Below, piece after piece: positions 11,291 to 26,882 of a stretch of 64,000 nt of DNA (position 1 is its first letter; every line of letters begins with the position of its first letter). The stretch comes from Halictus rubicundus (Eukaryota; Arthropoda; Insecta; Hymenoptera; Halictidae): the NCBI RefSeq assembly GCF_050948215.1, contig NW_027488722.1, positions 1 through 64,000 of the forward strand, given 5' to 3'. The notes below the pieces were generated by a model. It was not told the origin of the DNA. It saw nothing but the letters and a program-made list of their open reading frames with translations, and ran no database searches. Position numbers and translations under genes: made by a program.

Positions 11291-14200
11291 CTATCCTATC
11301 CTATCCTTTATCCTATCCTATCCTCTAGCCTATCCTATCCTCTATCCTATCCTACCCTCTTTCCTATCCTATCCTCTGTCCTATCCTATCCTCTATCCTA
11401 TCCTATCCTCTATCCTATCCTATCCTCTATCCTATCCTTTCCTCTATCCTATCCTATCCTCTATCCTATCGTATCCTCTATCCTATCCTATCCTCTATCC
11501 TATCCTCTATCCTATCCTCTATCCAATCCTATCCTCTATCCTATCCTATCCTCTATCCTATCCTATCCTCTATCCTATCCTATCCTCTATCCTATCCTAT
11601 CCTCTATCCTATCCTATCCTGTATCCTATCCTATCCTCTATCCTATCCTATCCTCTATCCTATCCTATCCTATCCTTTATTCTATCCTATCCTCTATCCC
11701 ATCCTATCCTCTATCCTATCCTACCCTCTTTCCTATCGTATCCTCTATCCTATCGTATCCTCTATCCTATCCTATCCTCTATCCTATCCTATCCTCTATC
11801 CTATCCTATCCTCCATCCTATACTTTCCTCTATCCAATCCTATCCTCTATCCTATCCTATCCTCTATCCTATCCTATCCTCTATCCTATCCTATCCTCTA
11901 TCCTATCCTATCCTCTATCCTATCCTATCCTCTATCCTATCCTATCCTCTATCCTATCCTCTATCCTATCCTCTATCCAATCCTATCCTCTATCCTATCC
12001 TATCCTCTATCCTATCCTATCCTCTATCCTATCCTATCCTCTATCCTATCCTATCCTCTATCCTATCCTATCCTCTATCCTATCCTATCCTATCCTTTAT
12101 TCTATCCTATCCTCTATCCCATCCTATCCTCTATCCTATCCTACCCTCTTTCCTATCGTATCCTCTATCCTATCGTATCCTCTATCCTATCCTATCCTCT
12201 ATCCTATCCTATCCTCTATCCTATCCTATCCTCTATCCTATCCTATCCTCTATATTATCCTATCCTCTATAATATCCTATCCTCTATCCTATCCTATCCT
12301 CTATCCTATAATATCATCTAACCTATCCTATCCTCTATCCTATCCTATCCTCTATCGTCTCCTGTCCTCTATCCTATCCAATCACCTATCCTATCCCCTA
12401 TTGTCTCCTATCGTCTATCCTATCCATTCCCCTATCCTATCCTCTATCCTATCCTATCCTCTATCCTATAATATCATCTAGCCTATCCTATTATCTATCC
12501 TATAATATCATCTATCCTATCCTATCCTCTATCCGATCCTCTATCCAATCCTATCCTCTACCCTATCCTATCCTCTATCCTACTCTATCCTCTATCCTAC
12601 TCTATCCTCTATCCTATCCTATCCTCTATCCTATCCTATCCTCTATCCGATCCTCTATCCTATCCTATCCTCTATCCGATCCTCTATCCTATCCTATCCT
12701 CTATCCGATCCTCTATCCTATCCTATCCTCTATCCGATCCTCTATCCTATCCTCTATCTTATCCTCTCCTCTATCCTATACTTCCTCTACCTTATCCTAT
12801 CCTCTATCCTATCCTATCCTCTATCCTATCCTATCCTCTATCCTATCCTATCCTCTATCCTATCCTATCCTCTATCCTATCCTATCCTCTATCCGATCCT
12901 CTATCCTATCCTATCCTCTATCCGATCCTCTATCCTATCCTATCCTCTATCCGATCCTCTATCCTATCCTATCCTCTATCCGATCCTCTATCCTATCCTC
13001 TATCTTATCCTCTCCTCTATCCTATACTTCCTCTACCTTATCCTATCCTCTATCCTATCCTATCCTCTATCCTATCCTATCCTTTATCCCATCCTATCCT
13101 TTATCCTATCCTATCCTCTATCCTATCCTATCCTCTATCCTATCCTACCCTCTTTCCTATCCTATCCTCTGTCCTATCCTATCCTCTATCCAATCCTATC
13201 CTCTATCCTATCCTATCCTCTATCCTATCCTCTATCCAATCCTATCCTCTATCCTATCCTATCCTCTATCCTATCCTCTATCCTATCCTCTATCCTATCC
13301 TCTATCCTATCCTATCCTCTATCCTATCCTATCCTCTATCCTATCCTATCCTATCCTTTATCCTATCCTATCCTCTAGCCTATCCTATCCTCTATCCTAT
13401 CCTACCCTCTTTCCTATCCTATCCTCTGTCCTATCCTATCCTCTATCCAATCCTATCCTCTATCCTATCCTATCCTCTATCCTATCCTCTATCCAATCCT
13501 ATCCTCTATCCTATCCTATCCTCTATCCTATCCTCTATCCTATCCTCTATCCTATCCTCTATCCTATCCTCTATCCTATCCTATCCTCTATCCTATCCTC
13601 AATCCTATCCTATCCTCTATTCTATCCTATCCTCTATCCTATCCTTTCCTCTATCCTATCCTATCCTCTATCCTATCCTATCCTCTATCCTATCCTATCC
13701 TCTATCCTATCCTTTCCTCTATCCAATCCTATCCTCTATCCTATCCTATCCTCTATCCTATCCTATCCTCTATCTTATCCTATCCTCTATATTATCCTAT
13801 CCTCTATAATATCCTATCCTCTATCCTATCCTATCCTCTATCCTATAATATCATCTAACCTATCCTATCCTCTATCCTATCCTATGATCTATCGTCTCCT
13901 GTCCTCTATCCTATCCAATCACCTATCCTATCCCCTATTGTCTCCTATGGTCTATCCTATCCATTCCCCTATCCTATCCTCTATCTTATCCTATCCTCTA
14001 TCCTATAATATCATCTAGCCTATCCTATTATCTATCCTATAATATCATCTATCCAATCCTATCCTCTATCCGATCCTCTATCCAATCCTATCCTCTACCC
14101 TATCCTATCCTCTATCCTACTCTATCCTCTATCCTACTCTATCCTCTATCCTATCCTATCCTCTATCCTATCCTATCCTCTATCCGATCCTCTATCCTAT

Positions 14201-16859
14201 CCTATCCTCTATCCGATCCTCTATCCTATCCTCTATCGTATCCTATCCTATCCTCTATCATATCCTATCCTCTATCCTATCCTATCCTCTATCCTATCCT
14301 ATCCTCTATCCTATCCTATCCTCTATCCTATCCTCAATCCTATCCTATCCTCTATCCTATCCTATCCTCTATCTTATCCTCTCCTCTATCCTATACTTCC
14401 TCTACCTTATCCTATCCTCTATCCTATCCTATCCTCTATCCTATCCTTTCCTCAATCCTATTATATCCTCTATCCTATCCTATCCTCTATCCTATGCTAT
14501 CCTCTATCCTATCCTCTCCTCAATCCTATTATATCCTCTATCCTATCCTATTCTCTATCCTATCCTATCCTCTACCCTATCCTATGCTCTATCCTATCCT
14601 ATCCTCTATCCTATATTATCCTCTATCCTATCCTATCCTGTATCCTATACTATCCTCTATCCTATCCTATCCTCTATCCAATCCTATCCTCTATCCTATG
14701 CTATCCTCTATCCTATCCTTTCCTCAATCCTATTATATCCTCTATCCTATCCTATTCTCTATCCTATCCTATCCTCTACCCTATCCTATCCTCTATCCTA
14801 TATTATCCTCTATCCTATCCTATCCTGTATCCTATCCTATCCTCTATCCTATCCTATCCTCTATCCAATCCTATCCTCTATCCTATCCTATACTCTATCC
14901 TATCCTATCCTCTATCCTATCCTATCCTTTATCCTATCCTATCCTCTATCCTATCCTCTATCCTATCCTCTATCCCATCCTACCCTCTTTCCTATCCTAT
15001 CCTCTGTCCTATCCTATCCTCTATCCAATCCTATCCTCTATCCTATCCTATCCTCTATCCTATCCTCTATCCAATCCTATCCTCTATCCTATCCTATCCT
15101 CTATCCTATCCTCTATCCTATCCTCTATCCTATCCTCTATCCTATCCTATCCTCTATCCTATCCTATCCTATCCTTTATCCTATCCTATCCTCTAGCTTA
15201 TCCTATCCTCTATCCTATCCTACCCTCTTTCCTATCCTATCCTCTGTCCTATCCTATCCTCTACCCTATCCTATCCTCTATCCTACTCTATCCTCTATCC
15301 TACTCTATCCTCTATCCTATCCTATCCTCTATCCTATCCTATCCTCTATCCGATCCTCTATCCTATCCTATCCTCTATCCGATCCTCTATCCTATCCTCT
15401 ATCGTATCCTATCCTATCCTCTATCATATCCTATCCTCTATCCTATCCTATCCTCTATCCTATCCTATCCTCTATCCTATCCTATCCTCTATCCTATCCT
15501 CAATCCTATCCTATCCTCTATCCTATCCTATCCTCTATCTTATCCTCTCCTCTATCCTATACTTCCTCTACCTTATCCTATCCTCTATCCTATCCTATCC
15601 TCTATCCTATCCTTTCCTCAATCCTATTATATCCTCTATCCTATCCTATCCTCTATCCTATGCTATCCTCTATTATATCCTCTCCTCAATCCTATTATAT
15701 CCTCTATCCTATCCTATTCTCTATCCTATCCTATCCTCTACCCTATCCTATGCTCTATCCTATCCTATCCTCTATCCTATATTATCCTCTATCCTATCCT
15801 ATCCTGTATCCTATCCTATCCTCTATCCTATCCTATCCTCTATCCAATCCTATCCTCTATCCTATGCCATCCTCTATCCTATCCTTTCCTCAATCCTATT
15901 ATATTATCTATCCTATCCTATTCTCTATCCTATCCTATCCTCTACCCTATCCTATCCTCTATCCTATATTATCCTCTATCCTATCCTATCCTGTATCCTA
16001 TCCTATCCTCTATCCTATCCTATCCTCTATCCAATCCTATCCTCTATCCTATCCTATACTCTATCCTATCCTATCCTCTATCCTATCCTATCCTATCCTT
16101 TATCCTATCCTATCCTCTATCCTATCCTCTATCCTATCCTCTATCCCATCCTACCCTCTTTCCTATCCTATCCTCTGTCCTATCCTATCCTCTATCCAAT
16201 CCTATCCTCTATCCTATCCTATCCTCTATCCTATCCTCTATCCAATCCTATCCTCTATCCTATCCTATCCTCTATCCTATCCTATCCTCTATCGTCTCCT
16301 GTCCTCTATCCTATCCAATCACCTATCCTATCCCCTATTGTCTCCTATCGTCTATCCTATCCATTCCCCTATCCTATCCTCTATCCTATCCTATCCTGTA
16401 TCCTATCCTATCCTCTATCCTATCCTATCCTCTATCCAATCCTATCCTCTATCCTATCCTATACTCTATCCTATCCTATCCTCTATCCTATCCTATCCTA
16501 TCCTTTATCCTATCCTATCCTCTATCCTATCCTCTATCCTATCCTACCCTCTTTCCTATCTTATCCTCTGTCCTATCCTATCCTCTATCCTATCCTATCC
16601 TCTATCCTATCCTATCCTGTATCCTATCCTTTCCTCTATCCTATCCTATCCTGTATCCTATCCTATCCTCTATCCTATCCTATCCTCTATCCCATCCTAT
16701 CCTATCCTTTTTCTTATCCTATCCTCTATCCTATCCTATCCTCTATCCTATCCAATTACCTATCCTATCCTCTATCCTATCCTTTCCTCTATCCTATCCT
16801 ATCCTCTATCCTATCCTATCCTCTATCCGATCCTCTATCCTATCCTATCCTCTATCCTA

Positions 16860-19800
16860 TTCTCTATCCTACCCTATCCTATCCTCTATCCTATCCTATC
16901 CTCTATCCTATCCTATCCTCTATCCTATCCTATCCTCTATCCTATCCTTTCCTCAATCCTATTATATCCTCTATCCTATCCTATCCTCTATCCTATCCTA
17001 TCCTCTATCCTATCCTATCCTCTATCCTATCCTATCCTCTATCCTATCCTATCCTCTATCCTATATTATCCTCTATCCTATCCCATCCTGTATCCTATCC
17101 TATACTCTATCCTATCCTATCCTCTATCCTATCCAATTACCTATCCTATCCTCTATCCTATCCTATCCTCTATCCTATCCTATCCTTTATCCTATATTAT
17201 CCTCTATCCTATCCTATCCTGTATCCTATCCTATCCTCTATCCTATCCTATCCTCTATCCAATCCTATCCTCTATCCTATCCTATCCTCTATCCTCTATC
17301 CTATCTATCCTCTATCCTATCCTATCCTCTATCCTATCCTATCCTCTATCCTATCCTCTATCCTATCCTCTATCCAATCCTATCCTCTATCCTATCCCTA
17401 TCCTCTATCCTATCCTATCCTCTATCCTATCCTATCCTCTATCCTATCCTATCCTCTATCCTATCCTATCCTCTATCCTATCATATCCTCTATCCTATAT
17501 TATCCTCTATCCTATCCTATCCTGTATCCTATCCTATCCTCTATCCTATCCTATCCTCTATCCAATCCTATCCTCTATCCTATCCTATCCTCTACCCTAT
17601 CCTATCCTCTATCCTATCCTATCCTCTATCCGATCCTCTATCCTATCCTATCCTCTATCCGATCCTCTATCCTATCCTCTATCGTATCCTATCCTATCCT
17701 CTATCATATCCTATCCTCTATCCGATTCTCTATCCTATCCTCTATCGAATCCTATCCTATCCTCTATCCTATCCTATCCTCTATCCTATCCTATCCTCAA
17801 TCCTATCCTATCCTCTATCCTATCCTATCCTCTATCTTATCCTCTCCTCTATCCTATACTTCCTCTACCTTATCTATCCTCTATCCTATCCTATCCTCTA
17901 TCCTATCCTATCCTTTATCCCTTCCTATCCTCTATCCTGTTCTATCCTCTATCCTATTCTACCTCTATCCTATCCTATCCTCTATCCTATCCCTATCCTA
18001 TCCTCTATCCAATCCTATCCTCTATCCTATCCTATCCTCTATCCTATCCTACCCTCTTTCCTATCCTATCCTCTGTCCTATCCTATCCTCTATCCTTATC
18101 CTATCCTCTATCCTATCCTATCCTCTATCCTATCCTATCCTCTATCCCATCCTATCCTATCCTTTTTCTTATCCTATCCTCTATCCTATCCTATCCTCTA
18201 TCCTATCCAATTACCTATCCTATCCTCTATCCTATCCTTTCCTCTATCCTATCCTATCCTCTATCCTATCCTATCCTCTATCCGATCCTCTATCCTATCC
18301 TATCCTCTATCCTATCCTCTATCCTATCCTATCATATCCTCTATCCTATCCTATCCTCTATCCTATCCTATCCTCTATCCTATATTATCCTCTATCCTAT
18401 CCATCCTGTATCCTATCCTATACTCTATCCTATCCTATCCTCTATCCTATCCAATTACCTATCCTATCCTCTATCCTATCCTATCCTCTATCCTATCCTA
18501 TCCTCTATCCTATATTATCCTCTATCCTATCCTATCCTGTATCCTATCCTATCCTCTATCCTATCCTATCCTCTATCCTATCCTATCCTCTATCCTATCC
18601 TATCCTCTATCCTATCCTATCCTCTATCCTATCCTTTCCTCAATCCTATTATATCCTCTATCCTATCCTATCCTCTATCCTATCCTATCCTCTATCCTAT
18701 CCTATCCTCTATATTATCCTATCCTCTATAATATCCTATCCTCTATCCTATAATATCATCTAACCTATCCTGTCCGCTATCCTATCCTATCCTCTATCGT
18801 CTCCTGTCCTCTATCCTATCCAATCACCTATCCTATCCCCTATTGTCTCCTATCGTCTATCCTATCCATTCCCCTATCCTATCCTCTATCCTATCCTATC
18901 CTCTATCCTATACTTTCCTCTATCCAATCCTATCCTCTATCCTATCCTATCCTCTATCCTTTCCTATCCTCTATCCTATCCTATCCTATCCTTTATCCTA
19001 TCCTATCCTCTATCCTATCCTATCCTCTATCCTATCCTACCCTCTTTCCTATCCTATCCTCTGTCCTATCCTATCCTCTATCCAATCCTATCCTCTATCC
19101 TATCCTATCCTCTATCCTATCCTCTATCCAATCCTATCCTCTATCCTATCCTATCCTCTATCCTATCCTCTATCCTATCCTCAATCCTATCCTATCCTCT
19201 ATCCTATCCTATCCTATCCTTTATCCTATCCTATCCTCTAGCCTATCCTATCCTCTATCCTATCCTACCCTCTTTCCTATCCTATCCTCTGTCCTATCCT
19301 ATCCTCTATCCTATCCTATCCTCTATCATATCCTATCCTCTATCCTATCCTTTCCCCTATCCTATCCTATCCTCTATCCTATCCTATCCTCTATCCTATC
19401 CTATCCTCTATCCTATCCTTTCCTCAATCCTATTATATCCTCTATCCTATCCTATCCTCTATCCTATCCTATCCTCTATCCTATCCTATCCTCTATATTA
19501 TCCTATCCTCTATAATATCCTATCCTCTATCCTATCCTATCCTCTATCCTATAATATCATCTAACCTATCCTATCCTCTATCCTATCCTATCCTCTATCG
19601 TCTCCTGTCCTCTATCCTATCCAATCACCTATCCTATCCCCTATTGTCTCCTATCGTCTATCCTATCCTCTATCCTATCCTATCCTCTATCCAATCCTAT
19701 CCTCTATCCTATGCTATCCTCTATCCTATCCTTTCCTCAATCCTATTATATCCTCTATCCTATCCTATTCTCTATCCTATCCTATCCTCTACCCTATCCT

Positions 19801-20640
19801 ATCCTCTATCCTATATTATCCTCTATCCTATCCTATCCTGTATCCTATCCTATCCTCTATCCAATCCTATCCTCTATCCTATCCTATACTCTATCCTATC
19901 TATCCTCTATCCTATCCTATCCTATCCTTTATCCTATCCTATCCTCTATCCTATCCTCTATCCTATCCTACCCTCTTTCCTATCCTATCCTCTGTCCTAT
20001 CCTATCCTCTATCCTATCCTATCCTCTATCCTATCCTATCCTGTATCCTATCCTTTCCTCTATCCTATCCTATCCTGTATCCTATCCTATCCTCTATCCT
20101 ATCCTATCCTCTATCCCATCCTATCCTATCCTTTTTCTTATCCTATCCTCTATCCTATCCTATCCTCTATCCTATCCAATTACCTATCCTATCCTCTATC
20201 CTATCCTTTCCTCTATCCTATCCTATCCTCTATCCTATCCTATCCTCTATCCGATCCTCTATCCTATCCTATCCTCTATCCTATCCTCTATCCTATCCTA
20301 TCCTATCCTCTATCCTATCCTATCCTCTATCCTATCCTATCCTCTATCCTATCCTATCCTCTATCCTATCCTTTCCTCAATCCTATTATATCCTCTATCC
20401 TATCCTATCCTCTATCCTATCCTATCCTCTATCCTATCCTATCCTCTATCCAATCCTATCCTCTATCCTATCCTATCCTCTACCCTATCCTATCCTCTAT
20501 CCTATCCTATCCTATCCTATCCTATCCTCTATCCTATCCTATCCTCTATCCGATCCTCTATCCTATGCTATCCTCTATCCTATCCTCTATCCTATCCTAT
20601 CCTATCCTCTATCCTATCCTATCCTCTTCTATCCTATCCT
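16860..20640 (+). repeat. Satellite stretch rich in off-register single-base changes
   Basis: Module spacing is broken by one or two bases at several isolated places: CTACCCTATCC (16,869), CCTATCTATCC (17,301), TATCCCTATCC (17,395), TTATCTATCC (17,868), TTCTACCTC (17,950), TATCCCTATCC (17,991), TATCCTTATCC (18,093), TATCCATCCTG (18,401), CTATCTATCC (19,899) and CCTCTTCTATCC (20,623). Elsewhere, off-register variants mostly recur in several copies and look inherited. Confidence 0.6.
18514..19860 (+). repeat. 15,127-bp-offset duplicated segment, left copy
   Basis: ATTATCC (18,514), TCCGCTATCC (18,773), the TTG boxes at 18,843 and 19,644 and CTAGCC (19,238) all recur exactly 15,127 bp downstream. 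At least four substitutions separate the copies: G at 18,772 (A in the partner), A at 19,183 (T), A at 19,328 (C), and TTTCCCC near 19,351 (TTTCCTC). Confidence 0.93.
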
Positions 20641-23600
20641 AGCCTCTATCCTATCCTATCCTCTATCCTATCCTCAATCCTATCCTATCCTCTATCCTAT
20701 CCTATCCTCTATCTTATCCTCTCCTCTATCCTATACTTCCTCTACCTTATCCTATCCTCTATCCTATCCTATCCTCTATCCTATCCTTTCCTCAATCCTA
20801 TTATATCCTCTATCCTATCCTATCCTCTATCCTATGCTATCCTCTATCCTATCCTCTCCTCAATCCTATTATATCCTCTATCCTATCCTATTCTCTATCC
20901 TATCCTATCCTCTACCCTATCCTATGCTCTATCCTATCCTATCCTCTATCCTATATTATCCTCTATCCTATCCTATCCTGTATCCTATCCTATCCTCTAT
21001 CCTATCCTATCCTCTATCCAATCCTATCCTCTATCCTATGCTATCCTCTATCCTATCCTTTCCTCAATCCTATTATATCCTCTATCCTATCCTATTCTCT
21101 ATCCTATCCTATCCTCTACCCTATCCTATCCTCTATCCTATATTATCCTCTATCCTATCCTATCCTGTATCCTATCCTATCCTCTATCCTATCCTATCCT
21201 CTATCCAATCCTATCCTCTATCCTATCCTATACTCTATCCTATCCTATCCTCTATCCTATCCTATCCTATCCTTTATCCAATCCTATCCTCTATCCTATC
21301 CTATCCTCTATCCTATCCTCTATCCAATCCTATCCTCTATCCTATCCTATCCTCTATCCTATCCTCTATCCTATCCTCTATCCTATCCTCTATCCTATCC
21401 TATCCTCTATCCTATCCTATCCTATCCTTTATCCTATCCTATCCTCTAGCCTATCCTATCCTCTATCCTATCCTACCCTCTTTCCTATCCTATCCTCTGT
21501 CCTATCCTATCCTCTATCCTATCCTATCCTCTATCCTATCCTATCCTCTATCCTATCCTTTCCTCTATCCTATCCTATCCTCTATCCTATCCTATCCTCT
21601 ATCCTATCCTATCCTCTATCCTATCCTATCCTCTATCCTATCCTTTCCTCAATCCTATTATATCCTCTATCCTATCCTATCCTCTATCCTATCCTATCCT
21701 CTATCCTATCCTATCCTCTATATTATCCTATCCTCTATAATATCCTATCCTCTATCCTATAATATCATCTAACCTATCCTATCCTCTATCCTATCCTATC
21801 CTCTATCGTCTCCTGTCCTCTATCCTATCCAATCACCTATCCTATCCCCTATTGTCTCCTATCGTCTATCCTATCCATTCCCCTATCCTATCCTCTATCC
21901 TATCCTATCCTGTATCCTATCCTATCCTCTATCCTATCCTATCCTCTATCCAATCCTATCCTCTATCCTATCCTATACTCTATCCTATCCTATCCTCTAT
22001 CCTATCCTATCCTATCCTTTATCCTATCCTATCCTCTATCCTATCCTGTATCCTATCCTACCCTCTTTCCTATCCTATCCTCTGTCCTATCCTATCCTCT
22101 ATCCTATCCTATCCTCTATCCTATCCTATCCTGTATCCTATCCTTTCCTCTATCCTATCCTATCCTGTATCCTATCCTATCCTCTATCCTATCCTATCCT
22201 CTATCCCATCCTATCCTATCCTTTTTCTTATCCTATCCTCTATCCTATCCTATCCTCTATCCTATCCAATTACCTATCCTATCCTCTATCCTATCCTTTC
22301 CTCTATCCTATCCTATCCTCTATCCTATCCTATCCTCTATCCGATCCTCTATCCTATCCTATCCTCTATCCTATCCTCTATCCTATCCTATCCTATCCTC
22401 TATCCTATCCTATCCTCTATCTTATCCTCTCCTCTATCCTATACTTCCTCTACCTTATCCTATCCTCTATCCTATCCTATCCTCTATCCTATCCTATCCT
22501 TTATCCCATCCTATCCTCTATCCTGTTCTATCCTCTATCCTATTCTATCCTCTATCCTATCCTATCCTCTATCCTATCCTCTATCCTATCCTCTATCCAA
22601 TCCTATCCTCTATCCTATCCTATCCTCTATCCTATCCTACCCTCTTTCCTATCCTATCCTCTGTCCTATCCTATCCTCTATCCTATCCTATCCTCTATCC
22701 TATCCTGTATCCTATCCTTTCCTCTATCCTATCCTATCCTGTATCCTATCCTATCCTCTATCCTATCCTATCCTCTATCCCATCCTATCCTATCCTTTTT
22801 CTTATCCTATCCTCTATCCTATCCTATCCTCTATCCTATCCAATTACCTATCCTATCCTCTATCCTATCCTTTCCTCTATCCTATCCTATCCTCTATCCT
22901 ATCCTATCCTCTATCCGATCCTCTATCCTATCCTATCCTCTATCCTATCCTCTATCCTATCCTATCATATCCTCTATCCTATCCTATCCTCTATCCTATC
23001 CTATCCTCTATCCTATCCTATCCTCTATCCTATCCTCTATCCTATCCTCTATCCTATCCTCTATCCTATCCTATCCTCTATCCTATCCTCAATCCTATCC
23101 TATCCTCTATTCTATCCTATCCTCTATCCTATCCTTTCCTCTATCCTATCCTATCCTCTATCCTATCCTATCCTCTATCCTATCCTATCCTCTATCCTAT
23201 CCTTTCCTCTATCCAATCCTATCCTCTATCCTATCCTATCCTCTATCCTATCCTATCCTCTATCCTATCCTATCCTCTATATTATCCTATCCTCTATAAT
23301 ATCCTATCCTCTATCCTATCCTATCCTCTATCCTATAATATCATCTAACCTATCCTATCCTCTATCCTATCCTATCCTCTATCGTCTCCTGTCCTCTATC
23401 CTATCCAATCACCTATCCTATCCCCTATTGTCTCCTATGGTCTATCCTATCCATTCCCCTATCCTATCCTCTATCTTATCCTATCCTCTATCCTATAATA
23501 TCATCTAGCCTATCCTATTATCTATCCTATAATATCATCTATCCAATCCTATCCTCTATCCGATCCTCTATCCAATCCTATCCTCTACCCTATCCTATCC

Positions 23601-24180
23601 TCTATCCTACTCTATCCTCTATCCTACTCTATCCTCTATCCTATCCTATCCTCTATCCTATCCTATCCTCTATCCGATCCTCTATCCTATCCTCTATCGT
23701 ATCCTATCCTATCCTCTATCATATCCTATCCTCTATCCTATCCTATCCTCTATCCTATCCTAGCCTCTATCCTATCCTATCCTATATCCTATCCTCAATC
23801 CTATCCTATCCTCTATCCTATCCTATCCTCTATCTTATCCTCTCCTCTATCCTATACTTCCTCTACCTTATCCTATCCTCTATCCTATCCTATCCTCTAT
23901 CCTATCCTTTCCTCAATCCTATTATATCCTCTATCCTATCCTATCCTCTATCCTATGCTATCCTCTATCCTATCCTCTCCTCAATCCTATTATATCCTCT
24001 ATCCTATCCTATTCTCTATCCTATCCTATCCTCTACCCTATCCTATGCTCTATCCTATCCTATCCTCTATCCTATATTATCCTCTATCCTATCCTATCCT
24101 GTATCCTATCCTATCCTCTATCCTATCCTATCCTCTATCCAATCCTATCCTCTATCCTATGCTATCCTCTATCCTATCCT
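20641..24180 (+). repeat. 6.24-kb-offset duplicated segment, left copy
   Basis: AGCCTC (20,641), CTATGCTATCC (20,834), CTAGCC (21,446) and TTG 21,852 recur at +6,242. TTG 23,428 and CTATGC 23,955 recur at +6,266. The 24-bp change is two extra 12-mers in the right copy near 29,280. Translating the open frames of both copies gives the same residues apart from that insertion. Confidence 0.93.
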
Positions 24181-26882
24181 ATCCTCTATCCTATCCTTTC
24201 CTCAATCCTATTATATCCTCTATCCTATCCTATCCTCTATCCTATCCTATCCTCTATCCTATCCTATCCTCTATCCAATCCTATCCTCTATCCTATCCTA
24301 TCCTCTACCCTATCCTATCCTCTATCCTATCCTATCCTATCCTATCCTATCCTCTATCCTATCCTATCCTCTATCCGATCCTCTATCCTATGCTATCCTC
24401 TATCCTATCCTCTATCCTATCCTATCCTATCCTCTATCCTATCCTATCCTCTATCCTATCCTATCCTCTATCCTATCCTATCCTTTATCCTATCCTTTCC
24501 TCAATCCTATTATATCCTCTATCCTATTATATCCTCTATCCTATCCTATCCTCTATCCTATCCTATCCTCTATCCTATCCTATCCTCTATCCTATCCTAT
24601 CCTCTATCCTATCCTATCCTCTATCCTATATTATCCTCTATCCTATCCCATCCTGTATCCTATCCTATACTCTATCCTATCCTATCCTCTATCCTATCCA
24701 ATTACCTATCCTATCCTCTATCCTATCCTATCCTCTATCCTATCCTATCCTCTATCCTATCCTATCCTCTATCCTATATTATCCTCTATCCTATCCTATC
24801 CTGTATCCTATCCTATCCTCTATCCTATCCTATCCTCTATCCAATCCTATCCTCTATCCTATCCTATCCTCTATCCTCTATCCTATCCTATCCTCTATCC
24901 TCTCCTATCCTCTATCCTATCCTATCCTCTATCCTATCCTCTATCCTATCCTCTATCCAATCCTATCCTCTATCCTATCCTATCCTCTATCCTATCCTAT
25001 CCTCTATCCTATCCTATCCTCTATCCTATCCTATCCTCTATCCTATCCTATCCTCTATCCTATCCTATCCTCTATCCTATCCTATCCTCTATCCTATCCT
25101 ATCCTCTATCCTATCCTATCCTCTATCCTATATTATCCTCTATCTTATCCTATCCTGTATCCTATCCTATCCTCTATCCTATCCTATCCTCTATCCAATC
25201 CTATCCTCTATCCTATCCTATCCTCTACCCTATCCTATCCTCTATCCTATCCTATCCTATCCTCTATCCTATCCTATCCTCTATCCGATCCTCTATCCTA
25301 TCCTATCCTCTATCCTATCCTCTATCCTATCCTCTATCGTATCCTATCCTATCCTCTATCATATCCTATCCTCTATCCGATTCTCTATCCTATCCTCTAT
25401 CGTATCCTATCCTATCCTCTATCATATCCTATCCTCTATCCTATCCTATCCTCTATCCTATTCTATCCTCTATCCTATCCTATCCTCTATCCTATCCTAT
25501 CCTCAATCCTATCCTATCCTCTATCCTATCCTATCCTCTATCTTATCCTCTCCTCTATCCTATACTTCCTCTACCTTATCCTATCCTCTATCCTATCCTA
25601 TCCTCTATCCTATCCTATCCTTTATCCCATCCTATCCTCTATCCTGTTCTATCCTCTATCCTATTCTATCCTCTATCCTATCCTATCCTCTATCCTATCC
25701 TCTATCCTATCCTCTATCCAATCCTATCCTCTATCCTATCCTATCCTCTATCCTATCCTACCCTCTTTCCTATCCTATCCTCTGTCCTATCCTATCCTCT
25801 ATCCTATCCTATCCTCTATCCTATCCTGTATCCCATCCTTTCCTCTATCCTATCCTATCCTGTATCCTATCCTATCCTCTATCCTATCCTATCCTCTATC
25901 CCATCCTATCCTATCCTTTTTCTTATCCTATCCTCTATCCTATCCTATCCTCTATCCTATCCAATTACCTATCCTATCCTCTATCCTATCCTTTCCTCTA
26001 TCCTATCCTATCCTCTATCCTATCCTATCCTCTATCCGATCCTCTATCCTATCCTATCCTCTATCCTATCCTCTATCCTATCCTATCATATCCTCTATCC
26101 TATCCTATCCTCTATCCTATCCTATCCTCTATCCTATCCTATCCTCTATCCTATCCTCTATCCTATCCTCTATCCTATCCTCTATCCTATCCTATCCTCT
26201 ATCCTATCCTCAATCCTATCCTATCCTCTATTCTATCCTATCCTCTATCCTATCCTTTCCTCTATCCTATCCTATCCTCTATCCTATCCTATCCTCTATC
26301 CTATCCTATCCTCTATCCTATCCTTTCCTCTATCCAATCCTATCCTCTATCCTATCCTATCCTCTATCCTATCCTATCCTCTATCCTATCCTATCCTCTA
26401 TATTATCCTATCCTCTATAATATCCTATCCTCTATCCTATCCTATCCTCTATCCTATAATATCATCTAACCTATCCTATCCTCTATCCTATCCTATCCTC
26501 TATCGTCTCCTGTCCTCTATCCTATCCAATCACCTATCCTATCCCCTATTGTCTCCTATGGTCTATCCTATCCATTCCCCTATCCTATCCTCTATCTTAT
26601 CCTATCCTCTATCCTATAATATCATCTAGCCTATCCTATTATCTATCCTACTCTATCCTCTATCCTATCCTATCCTCTACCCTATCCTATCCTCTATCCT
26701 ACTCTATCCTCTATCCTACTCTATCCTCTATCCTATCCTATCCTCTATCCTATCCTATCCTCTATCCGATCCTCTATCCTATCCTATCCTCTATCCGATC
26801 CTCTATCCTATCCTCTATCGTATCCTATCCTATCCTCTATCATATCCTATCCTCTATCCTATCCTATCCTCTATCCTATCCT

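Larger units (their letters stand above)
8300..12240. repeat. Satellite domain B (CTTTCCTATCGTATCC subfamily)
   Basis: Plain 17-mer and 12-mer satellite with boxes TTTATTCTATCC - CCCATCC - CCCTCTTTCCTATCGTATCC, whose TCTTTCC element is at 10,324, 10,892, 11,727 and 12,147. CCCTCTTTCC...CTCTGTCC boxes are shared with domain C. CTAGCC landmarks lie at 9,601 and 11,325. The domain grades into C where CTATATTATCC and ATAATATCATC first appear (about 12,240-12,320). Confidence 0.65.
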
